Notes under the pieces: generated by a model | The model's input: only the letters and a program-made list of their open reading frames with translations | The model's database searches: none | Told to the model about the DNA's origin: nothing | Position numbers and translations under genes: made by a program | Assembly (NCBI GenBank): GCA_030427255.1 | Contig: JAUHWY010000004.1 | Span: 62,001 to 126,000, forward strand | DNA: 64,000 nucleotides | Source of the DNA: Bacteroidia bacterium | Lineage (GTDB): Bacteria > Bacteroidota > Bacteroidia > CAIKAF01 | Direction of reading: 5' to 3' | Shown here: positions 43,781 through 51,618 of the stretch, piece by piece | Position numbering within the stretch: position 1 is the first letter of the stretch | How the letters are laid out: every line of letters begins with the position of its first letter

Positions 43781-46730
43781 AATGGTAAGGTATTACAAGT
43801 TTTGGTCGTACAGGCCGTGTTTTTTCGCCCTTTTCTGCTGCTTTGAGCATTTTGCGCTCGAGCAAACTTCGGTTGGTTTGGCTTCTTTCCAGAAGTGCTT
43901 CGTGCCTTTTTTGGTTAAACAGCGGCCTACCGTCTACCCAAGTGGTATGGGGTCTGGCTGCCACCGACATAGGGTGTGCATCCCACCAGACCAAATCGGC
44001 GTCCATACCCGGCTCAATTTTTCCAAGCCGATGATCCAAACCCAGCATTTTGGCCGGGTTTAGCGTTACCATTTTCCAGGCGTCTTCTTCGCTGAGCTTG
44101 CTGTAGCGCACCATTTTAGCGGCTTCTAAATTGAGTCGGGTGCCCATGGCCGCATCGTCGGAATTGAGGGCGGTAAGCACGCCTGCCTCAAGCATTAAAC
44201 CGGCATTGTAGGGAATGGCGTCTCGTACTTCTTCTTTGTAGGCCCACCAATCGGAGAAGGTGGAGCCGGCAGCCCCATGTTCTGCCATTTCTTTGGCCAC
44301 CTTATAGCCTTCCAACACATGGGTAAAGGTTCGGATGCGGAAACCAAAAGACTCAGCCAAGCGCATGAGCATTAAAATTTCACTGGCCACATAGGAGTGG
44401 CAGGTGATGAAACGTTTCCCGGCTACAATTTCGCGAAAGGCTTCTTCTTGGAAGGAAAATGGTTTTTCCGGATCGTTTTTGAGGGCTTGAATAAACTGTT
44501 CCCGCATATAGGTTTCCACTCCCATGCGGGTTTGTGGGTAACGGATCACAAACTTTTCGCCCCAATTGGATTGTTTTACGTTTTCGCCTAAAGCAAATTT
44601 GATGAAGGCAGGTGCGTCTTGAATGAGCATTTCTTCTGCCGTGCTGCCCCAGCGCATTTTTACGATGGCGGATTGCCCTCCTATGGGGTTTGCAGATCCA
44701 TGCAACAACTGTGCAGCGGTTACTCCTCCGGCCAATTGTCGGTAAATGTTGGGATCTTCGGGATTGAGTCCATCGTGCATGCGCACTTCGGCACTAATGG
44801 CATGGCCCGATTCGTTTACTCCATGCCTTAGGGCAATGTGGGAATGTTCGTCGATGATGCCGGTGGTGAGGTGTTGGCCTTGCAGGTCAATTTCTTCTAC
44901 CCCCGGGGCCTTGAGGTCTTGGCCCACCGCTTTGATTTTTCCATTGGAAATCCACACATCGCAGTTGGTTTGTATGCCTGCTTCTGTGTTGGTCCAAACG
45001 GTAGCATTGCGCAGCACTAAGTCTTGAGCCGAAGGGATGGAGTCTTGAACAAAACCGAAGGCATGAAATGGATAATATATGGGGCCGGTGAGCAGTTCCG
45101 GCAAATACAGCATGCGTTCGTCGGGTAGAGTATCCGGTTCCGGACGATCGTAGGGCTTGGGGAATCCTTTACGTTCTAGTCTAATGTTGTGCATTTTGCC
45201 GCCGGGCAGCCGTATTATTCCGGACCAAAGGCTATCGTTCTTTTGTTGAAGACTCCATTGCACATAGCCTTGAAGTGCCAGCGACTCCATGGTTCCTGAA
45301 AGCAAACCGGACTGCCAATTTAAGTTGACCGAAACGCCTTGGGCAGGGTTTGGAAAAAATTCTCCCGCCGGAGCATAAGGGTTTCCTTTGATATCGAAGC
45401 GTTTTTGATGGGCAAAATCAAAATCCGGGGCCATAATGGTGTACTGGCCACCAACGATATGGGGGAGCATTTCTTTTTCATAAAATAAGGTGCCGCGCAC
45501 CACATGCAAAACTACCTCTGCTTTTGGGTCGGTAAAAATATCCCCTGTACTTAAAAAGAAGCTTGCCTGCTTGCCGGGTTCCAAGCTTCCCATTTGGCGA
45601 TCTAAGCCGAGCCACTGGGCGGGAACCAAGGTTAAGGCCTTGAGCAAATACGCTTTACTTGCCCCGGCAGCGTGCAATTTCCGCAAATGAGCAAACAGTT
45701 CGCTGCGGCGTTCGCCGGGATACAGGGCAATTTCTTTTCCGAGCCGCTCAAACATGGCAGCTGCCGTGGGGGCCATTTCCCAATGTTTCATGTAGGAAAA
45801 GTCACCGCGGTTTGCCAAAAGTGGCTCTTGCAAGTTTAATGGATAGGGCAAGGAGGCCGGAAGGGCGAGCCTGTAAGCATCGCTTAAAAACAGGTCGGGC
45901 CGTTGGTAAGCATCTCCGGCGTCCAAATAAATGATTTTATGGTCTTTGCCCAGCAATTTATTCCACAATACTAGATCCCACTTGCTCCGGGCTTGCACTA
46001 AGGAGCTTTTGTTTTTGGCTTTTCTGTAGGCTTGGAACACCAAGGCGTGTTTGTTTTTTTCCGGATGCTGTGCATACCAGGCTTCGTCCACCAAAAATTG
46101 ACGGATAAGGGCATTGGCTCCGGGCAAAGAGCTGGGGTAATCTTGGGTGGAGCTGCCTTTGTCAAAAGACCAAGGCAAAAATGCTTCGGAATCCATGACG
46201 ACCGAAGCTTCCTTTGGAGCTCCTGAAGAAACCAGGGCACCCAGGCCTCCTAAAATGCCGTCGTGGGCATGTACCATTAGGTAGCCAATGCCCAGCTTTC
46301 GGGTTTCCTGCCAATCGCTTTCTTGCGCTTTAATTTGGTCTGCAGCCCGTTGATCAGGCCGAATGGCATCGTTGGTGTAATACAGGTTGGGATCGCGCTT
46401 GGGTTCCGGTTGTGGGCCATCTTTGTGTGCCTTGGCAGCTTCGGGTAAACCTAAATTGCTGTTGAGGTCCATAAAGCTGGGGTACAAGTGAAGCCCGGGG
46501 GCGCGAATGATTCGAACCCCTTCCGGAAGAGGAGCATTACTTATACGAATGAGTTGTTCGCCTTGAAAAATTAGGGTGGCGCCGCTCAACTCTTGGCCAT
46601 TGGGTTGGTGGATGCAGGCACCAACAATAGCAATTGGAACTTCGCTATGGGCTTTGATTGCCGGTTGTTGGGCTTTGGCCGAGAAAATACAGCAAAGGCC
46701 AATAAGCCCCATTAAAAAACGTGGATACAT
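43764..46730 (-). CDS. secreted tandem amidohydrolase, degenerate plus catalytic half
   Basis: 988 residues, signal peptide MYPRFLMGLIGLCCIFSAKA. It holds two amidohydrolase modules. The first (about 25-430) resembles the 415-residue neighbor and lacks HxH: its site reads LYPSFMDLNSNLGL. The second (about 560-970) has the full set: TGIIDEHSHIAL (HxH), TCHSY and FTHVLEG (later His), and LNSDDAAM (metal Asp), with LGKIEPGMDADLVWWD at the end. It is thus twice the usual length of 400-450. Two-gene arrays like this are known in Bacteroidota; substrates are not established, but peptides or cyclic amides in the periplasm are plausible. Confidence 0.9.
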   Translation of the reverse strand: MYPRFLMGLIGLCCIFSAKAQQPAIKAHSEVPIAIVGACIHQPNGQELSGATLIFQGEQLIRISNAPLPEGVRIIRAPGLHLYPSFMDLNSNLGLPEAAKAHKDGPQPEPKRDPNLYYTNDAIRPDQRAADQIKAQESDWQETRKLGIGYLMVHAHDGILGGLGALVSSGAPKEASVVMDSEAFLPWSFDKGSSTQDYPSSLPGANALIRQFLVDEAWYAQHPEKNKHALVFQAYRKAKNKSSLVQARSKWDLVLWNKLLGKDHKIIYLDAGDAYQRPDLFLSDAYRLALPASLPYPLNLQEPLLANRGDFSYMKHWEMAPTAAAMFERLGKEIALYPGERRSELFAHLRKLHAAGASKAYLLKALTLVPAQWLGLDRQMGSLEPGKQASFFLSTGDIFTDPKAEVVLHVVRGTLFYEKEMLPHIVGGQYTIMAPDFDFAHQKRFDIKGNPYAPAGEFFPNPAQGVSVNLNWQSGLLSGTMESLALQGYVQWSLQQKNDSLWSGIIRLPGGKMHNIRLERKGFPKPYDRPEPDTLPDERMLYLPELLTGPIYYPFHAFGFVQDSIPSAQDLVLRNATVWTNTEAGIQTNCDVWISNGKIKAVGQDLKAPGVEEIDLQGQHLTTGIIDEHSHIALRHGVNESGHAISAEVRMHDGLNPEDPNIYRQLAGGVTAAQLLHGSANPIGGQSAIVKMRWGSTAEEMLIQDAPAFIKFALGENVKQSNWGEKFVIRYPQTRMGVETYMREQFIQALKNDPEKPFSFQEEAFREIVAGKRFITCHSYVASEILMLMRLAESFGFRIRTFTHVLEGYKVAKEMAEHGAAGSTFSDWWAYKEEVRDAIPYNAGLMLEAGVLTALNSDDAAMGTRLNLEAAKMVRYSKLSEEDAWKMVTLNPAKMLGLDHRLGKIEPGMDADLVWWDAHPMSVAARPHTTWVDGRPLFNQKRHEALLERSQTNRSLLERKMLKAAEKGEKTRPVRPKLVIPYHCEDLH

Positions 46731-46800
46731 GTGGCCAAATTACAAGATTCCCTTAGGATGGGAGCTTTGGATGCGCTAAAAATCCTAAAACTTCTAGATT

Positions 46801-46971
46801 GGCCCCCCGGCCGGGCGGAAGACCCCGCTGCGGCAAAGCCGTGGCTTGTGCGCTGAGGACGGGTGTAGCTTTGCGGAACCCGAGCCGAAGCGTTCACAAG
46901 CCCGGTTTTGACGCAGTGAGGCTGGAGCCGGGGCCGGATTGGAAGGGGAAATTTCCTTTGGAACCGGGGCC
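46801..46971. repeat. GC-rich intergenic hairpin element, copy C
   Basis: Core GTGTAGCTTTGCGGAACC at 46863-46880, inside a stem GGCTTGTG (46843-46850) with CACAAGCC (46895-46902). The outer ends GGCCCCCCGG and CCGGGGCC (46964-46971) are inverted. It lies between two divergent gene starts, about 70 bp after the amidohydrolase start and 45 bp before the peptidase start, so it could affect the expression of either. Confidence 0.8.
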
Positions 46972-47015
46972 CAAACCTTTGGTATGAATATGTATTTTTA
47001 CTCAAAATTCAATGT

Positions 47016-49178
47016 ATGCGTTTTCTTTTTCTTGCTTTGATTTTGACGGCGTCGGCGGTGGCTCAGCGGCCATTTACCTTGGAGGATATTTGGGTGAACT
47101 ATTGGTTTTTTCCGCGCGGGGCGGAGGGCTTTAATGCCACGGCAGACGGCAAGCACTATTTGGCAGAGGACGATGGCGGTTTGGCCAAATATCGATTCGA
47201 CGCAGAGGCGCCGGTGGCCGGCTACCGTTTTTCTTTTGAGGGTCGACCTTTAGATGGCTTTGACAGCTACCGTCTTTCGTCGGATGAGCAAAAGGTTTTG
47301 TTGGCTACGGAAACGGAGTCGATTTATCGGTATTCGTCGCGGTCGCTGTATTTGGTGGGGAATCTGGCGGATGGAGAGTTGCGGCCATTGACCGAGGGGC
47401 AAAAGGTGCGCTATGCGGATTTTTCGCCTGATGGGAAGCATGTGAGTTATGTAAGTGGCAATAATTTATATATTAAGAGTTTAGAAGATAATACTTTACG
47501 TAAAATTACGGAAGATGGAAAAGTCAATTCCATTATTAACGGGGCTTCGGATTGGGTGTATGAGGAGGAGTTTGAATTGGTGCAGGCCTATGACTGGTCG
47601 CCCTCTTCTGCCTATTTGGCCTATTTAAAGTTTGACGAGTCCGAAGTTCCGGAGTTTACCATGCCAATGTTTGGCGGTGGTTTGTATCCGGAAAACTATG
47701 TGTTTAAATACCCCAAAGTGGGCGAAAAGAATGCCGAAGTGAGCGCTTGGGTCCATCACGTGGCTTCGGGGAAAGCGGTACAGGTGTCGCTTCCTTCCGG
47801 TGTAGAGTATTTGCCGCGGCTTTGGTGGACGCCGGACGACCGCCTGGTGCTCTTGGTGATGAACCGGCTGCAAAACCACATGCGTTTGCTTTTGGCTGAT
47901 CCGGAAAGCGGTAGTACGCGAGTTATTTGGGAGGAGCGCAGCGATACGTATTTGGAGCTGCCCGAGGACCCGGTGTTTTTGGCCGGCAGCAGCCGCTATT
48001 TGCTCACCAGCGAAAAGAGCGGTTTCAAGCATTTGTATGTGAACGATTTTGAGAAACAAAGCTCAGAGGCTCTAACAGAAGGTGCTTGGGAGATTCGCGA
48101 CTTTTTGGGTTTTCATGAAGGAAGGAAGGAGGCGCTGTATACCTCCACCGAAACCGGTTCCATGGAAACGCAGTTGTTTGCAGTAAATTTGAAGGGCAAG
48201 AAACGGCAAATTACCAAGGCACCGGGTACCCATGACATTTCTTGGAGTGGCGATTATTTTGTGGACAACTACAGCCGTGCGCATGCGCCTTACCGAGCTG
48301 GGCTCTATGATTTGGACGGAAACGAGTTGAGGGTGCTCAACCAGGAAGCATACGATATATACCAAAAGTTGTATAATGAGCAGCTGCAGTTGAAACCTCC
48401 GGTTTTTTTCTCAGCCCCCGCTGCGGATGGCAGTTCATTGAATGCCTTTGCGATTTATCCGCCCAATTTTGATTCCAGCAAGACCTATCCGGTACTCATG
48501 TATGTGTACGGTGGTCCCGGAAGTCAGGAGGTTACGGATGGTTGGATGGGTCCCAACTACGGATGGTTTCAATACCTGAGCACACGTGGCGTGGTGGTGG
48601 TTTGCGCCGACAACCGTGGCACGGGAGGTCGAGGCAAGGCCTTTCGCGACATAACTTACGGTCGTTTGGGCGAAATAGAGACCCGCGATCAATTGAGCGT
48701 GGCGCGCTGGCTGCAAGCTAAGTCTTGGGTCAAAGACGATGCCATAGCCATGTTTGGCTGGAGTTATGGCGGTTATATGACGGCCTTGTGTACCTTTCAG
48801 GGGAGCGATGTGTTGAGCGCCGGAATCAGCGTGGCGCCGGTTACCAATTGGAGGTTTTACGACAATATTTATACCGAGCGCTATATGGGGACCATGCAAA
48901 CCAATCCCAAAGGCTTTGATAAGCAAGCTCCCATTCGATTTGCAGATAAACTTGAGGGAGACTTTTTGTTGATTCACGGTAGCGCCGACGACAATGTGCA
49001 TTGGCAAAACACGGCAGAGTTGAGCATGGCCTTGATTCAGGCGAACAAGGACTTTGAGCAATTCATTTATCCGGACAAGAATCATGGCATTTATGGCGGG
49101 AATACGCGCCTGCATTTGTACCGAATGATGACCCGGTTTTTGGAGGAGAAAGTGGGGGGGATGAATGGGGAATGGTGA
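47016..49178 (+). CDS. DPP-IV-type S9 serine peptidase, exported
   Basis: 720 residues. Signal peptide MRFLFLALILTASAVAQ. An N-terminal beta-propeller (about 20-470) has DWVYEEEF, the double-Glu motif that in DPP-IV anchors the substrate N-terminus. The C-terminal hydrolase domain has GWSYGGYMT (nucleophile Ser), GSADDNVH (Asp) and DKNHGIYG (His). It removes X-Pro dipeptides, or X-X-Pro tripeptides, in the periplasm. Two POT peptide transporters lie downstream and fit uptake of its products. The last codons (GMNGEW) coincide with the start of a heptamer array. Confidence 0.95.
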   Translation: MRFLFLALILTASAVAQRPFTLEDIWVNYWFFPRGAEGFNATADGKHYLAEDDGGLAKYRFDAEAPVAGYRFSFEGRPLDGFDSYRLSSDEQKVLLATETESIYRYSSRSLYLVGNLADGELRPLTEGQKVRYADFSPDGKHVSYVSGNNLYIKSLEDNTLRKITEDGKVNSIINGASDWVYEEEFELVQAYDWSPSSAYLAYLKFDESEVPEFTMPMFGGGLYPENYVFKYPKVGEKNAEVSAWVHHVASGKAVQVSLPSGVEYLPRLWWTPDDRLVLLVMNRLQNHMRLLLADPESGSTRVIWEERSDTYLELPEDPVFLAGSSRYLLTSEKSGFKHLYVNDFEKQSSEALTEGAWEIRDFLGFHEGRKEALYTSTETGSMETQLFAVNLKGKKRQITKAPGTHDISWSGDYFVDNYSRAHAPYRAGLYDLDGNELRVLNQEAYDIYQKLYNEQLQLKPPVFFSAPAADGSSLNAFAIYPPNFDSSKTYPVLMYVYGGPGSQEVTDGWMGPNYGWFQYLSTRGVVVVCADNRGTGGRGKAFRDITYGRLGEIETRDQLSVARWLQAKSWVKDDAIAMFGWSYGGYMTALCTFQGSDVLSAGISVAPVTNWRFYDNIYTERYMGTMQTNPKGFDKQAPIRFADKLEGDFLLIHGSADDNVHWQNTAELSMALIQANKDFEQFIYPDKNHGIYGGNTRLHLYRMMTRFLEEKVGGMNGEW

Positions 49179-49414
49179 ATGGTGAATGATGGATGGTGAA
49201 TGATGGATGGTGAATGATGGATGGTGAATGATGGATGGTGAATGATGAATGGTGAATGATGAATGGTGAATGATGAATGGTGAATGATGAATGGTGAATG
49301 GTGAATGGTGAATGATGAATGGTGAATGGTGAATGATGGATGGTGAATGATGGATGGTGAATGATGGATGGTGAATGATGGATGGTGAATGATGAATGGT
49401 GAATGATGAATGAT
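49163..49414 (+). repeat. heptamer tandem array, about 36 units
   Basis: Thirty-six 7-bp units, strictly in phase, of forms GAATGGT, GAATGAT and GGATGGT, often in the 14-bp order GAATGAT-GRATGGT. It starts inside the final codons of the peptidase gene and ends at GAGGTAG, directly before an 18-nt hairpin (49423-49440). Length variation by slippage is likely; the two strands also carry long spurious frames rich in His and Ser. Confidence 0.95.
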
Positions 49415-49422
49415 GAGGTAGT

Positions 49423-49440
49423 GATGGGCTGTCCCCCATC
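49423..49440 (+). repeat. 18-nt hairpin joined to the heptamer array
   Basis: GATGGG pairs with CCCATC around a short loop. Compared with the hairpin GACGGG/CCCGTC at 32468 this is a paired C-G to T-A change at the same position, and the flanks GAGGTA and TCT are the same. So it is the same element with a compensated stem. Confidence 0.75.
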
Positions 49441-49443
49441 TCT

Positions 49444-49533
49444 GAAGCTTTTTCTGTATCGCATCATAGTTTGGATGTGGTGCACCGGTATATCCAGAAC
49501 CAAAAGATTCGGCATAGGGAAGGGAAGGGATGA
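49444..49533 (+). pseudogene. fragment of a Y1 (IS200/RAYT-type) transposase, C-terminal
   Basis: The frame reads EAFSVSHHSLDVVHRYIQNQ then KIRHREGKG and a stop. The pattern FSVSxxxxxxVxxYIxNQxxHH is that of the last conserved block of Bacteroidota IS200-like/REP-associated tyrosine transposases (Y1_Tnp, PF01797). No upstream coding part, with its HUH motif and catalytic Tyr, remains: the fragment begins 4 bp after the hairpin. A frame shift near 49529 may extend it slightly. It is short, so the similarity is suggestive rather than proven. Confidence 0.6.
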
Positions 49534-49711
49534 GTCATTCCGTCGATTTAGAACCCACGATTAAAACCTTGGGGTTCTGGGATGCAATTCCAGATGTTTG
49601 ATGCTCGGCACCTCCGGTTGCTCCAATCCCGGGAAAAGCCCCTGTTTGAAACCGCAGGCTTTGTAAATCCCGAAGGTAAACTTACTTTTAAGGGATTTTT
49701 AACAGAGGGCT

Positions 49712-51595
49712 ATGGCAGACAGTGAATCGAGGCCGCAGGTTTCAACCATTCTAGGGCACCCTACGGGGCTTTTTGTTTTGTTTTTCACCGAAATGTGGGA
49801 GCGGTTCAGCTACTACGGCATGCGGGCTATTTTGGTCTTGTATATGAGTGCCAGTGCCACCGCCAAGAATGCCGGCATGGGATGGACCGAAGACAATGCC
49901 TTGGCCTTGTATGGTTGGTATACCATGTTGGTTTACGTGATGTCCATTCCGGGTGGCATTATTGCCGATAAATTCATAGGACAAAAGAAGGCAGTATTGT
50001 ATGGTGGACTGCTGCTGGTAGCCGGCCATTCCGTTTTGGCGATTGAGCAAAATTGGGCCTTTTTTACCGGCTTGGCCTTGATTGTATTGGGGGTTGGTGG
50101 ATTAAAACCCAACATCAGTACCATGGTGGGTGGTTTATACCCTGAGGGAGACATTCGCCGCGACAAAGGCTTTACCATTTTTTACATAGGCATTAATATT
50201 GGAGCGGCTTTTGCCTCCATTTTGGTGGGTTGGATTGGAGAGACCTTTGGTTGGCATTACGGCTTTGGATTGGCGGGTATTGGCATGCTGTTGGGTCAAT
50301 TGGTATTTATGTTGGGCGGTTCCCACTTAAAGGGAATTGGCGAAAAACCCATCAAAGAACCGGAGGGGAAAGATTCTTTAGGTCATTTGTTCAAAAAGCT
50401 ATTTAGTTCTGGCTTTCCCAGGTTGGGTTTTGGTTTGGTTTTTAGTTTGGGTCTGGTATTGGTGGCCTTGGGTTTGAGCAAAGACGATGGAGGTTATTTA
50501 GGTTACGGCTTGCTTCTGTTGTTTTTGAGTTTTGTGGTTGGTTTGTTGATGGTGATTTACCAAGAGCTCACGAAAGTAGAAAAGGACAAGTATGTGGTTT
50601 TGCTGCTCTCCTTTTTGATTGTAATTGTTTTTTGGGGTGCCTTTGAGCAAGCCGGAGGCTTAATGAACTTGTATACCAAAGCCAAGGTGGATCGGACGGT
50701 ATTGGGTTACGAGATTCCTGCCTCCACTTTTCAGGCGGTGAATGCCATATTTATCATATTGTTTGGGACATTGGTGGCCGGTTTCTGGGCTTGGCGTAAG
50801 CGGAAAAAGAAAGAGTCCTCTTCCTTGTTTAAAATGGCCATAGGAACCATTATTATGGGTTCGGGCTTTTTGTTTATGGCCAAAGCCAGTTTGGAGGTAT
50901 TGTCTACCGGTCAAGCCGCCTTGGTTTGGATTTTATTGGCGTATCTTTTCCACACCTTGGGAGAGTTGTCGGCATCTCCGGTGGCATTGTCGTTCATTAC
51001 CAAATTGGCGCCGGCTAAGTATGGCTCCATAATGATGGGGGTTTATTTCGCGGCCACAGGCTTGGGCAATAAAGTGGCCGGAGCCATTGGAGAAATGTCA
51101 CGAACTCCACAGGCCGAACTTAAGGTAGCGGAGGCTCCGGTTCATTTGGGCCAATTGGTAGCAGATTCTACGGTGGCCAAAGCACAGAATTTTGAAGTTC
51201 GAGGACGGATTTACCTGAATGCGGCGCAAGAACCTGTTATAGAAGATTTAGAGGGTCGGTCCTTATTGGTGCAGGATGTGTTGGCGGATTCTACTGCGGA
51301 TGCGTTATTGAAAAAGACCTTGGCCTCGGAAGACCATAGTCCGGAGGCGCCCCTGCGCGTGGATTTAAGCTTTGAGAATAAAAAGGACCAGTTGGCCTTG
51401 CAAGAAGATACGAACCATGTAGGTCAGTTAAAGAACTATAGTGCCAAAGCGGCCGTATTTGAGGTGGAAAATAAGAAAGAGCTGCAAACCTTTATTGGCA
51501 TTACGGGTTTTACGCTACTTTTCGGACTTCTGCTTATTTTGTTCTTGAAAAAACTCAAAAGCCTCACGCATGGGGTAGAGGAACGCGAATCTTGA
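49712..51595 (+). CDS. POT-family peptide transporter 1
   Basis: 627 residues with about 13 hydrophobic segments. FVLFFTEMWERFSYYGMRAIL carries the ExxERFxYYG proton-coupling motif of di/tripeptide permeases, and GAFEQAGG the second conserved Glu. The family is normally 450-520 residues; here a soluble insert of about 130 residues (approximately 475-590, starting TPQAELKVAEAPVHLG) sits before the last membrane segment. It follows the DPP-IV gene by 533 bp of repeats and precedes a second POT gene by 23 nt. Likely imports peptides with protons. Confidence 0.93.
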   Translation: MADSESRPQVSTILGHPTGLFVLFFTEMWERFSYYGMRAILVLYMSASATAKNAGMGWTEDNALALYGWYTMLVYVMSIPGGIIADKFIGQKKAVLYGGLLLVAGHSVLAIEQNWAFFTGLALIVLGVGGLKPNISTMVGGLYPEGDIRRDKGFTIFYIGINIGAAFASILVGWIGETFGWHYGFGLAGIGMLLGQLVFMLGGSHLKGIGEKPIKEPEGKDSLGHLFKKLFSSGFPRLGFGLVFSLGLVLVALGLSKDDGGYLGYGLLLLFLSFVVGLLMVIYQELTKVEKDKYVVLLLSFLIVIVFWGAFEQAGGLMNLYTKAKVDRTVLGYEIPASTFQAVNAIFIILFGTLVAGFWAWRKRKKKESSSLFKMAIGTIIMGSGFLFMAKASLEVLSTGQAALVWILLAYLFHTLGELSASPVALSFITKLAPAKYGSIMMGVYFAATGLGNKVAGAIGEMSRTPQAELKVAEAPVHLGQLVADSTVAKAQNFEVRGRIYLNAAQEPVIEDLEGRSLLVQDVLADSTADALLKKTLASEDHSPEAPLRVDLSFENKKDQLALQEDTNHVGQLKNYSAKAAVFEVENKKELQTFIGITGFTLLFGLLLILFLKKLKSLTHGVEERES

Positions 51596-51618
51596 TTAGT
51601 AAATTTTGAACTGAAATT

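Noticed and set aside
49163-49414. Possible CRISPR or iteron-type origin
   Set aside because: Units are 7 bp with no spacers and lie at a gene end; no replication initiator or DnaA-box cluster is seen.
48435-49515. Two long minus-strand frames rich in HHSPFTIHHSS-type repeats
   Set aside because: They are translations of the 7-bp array and the antisense of the DPP-IV-type gene; three repeat units give a seven-residue repeat by arithmetic. No real protein features.
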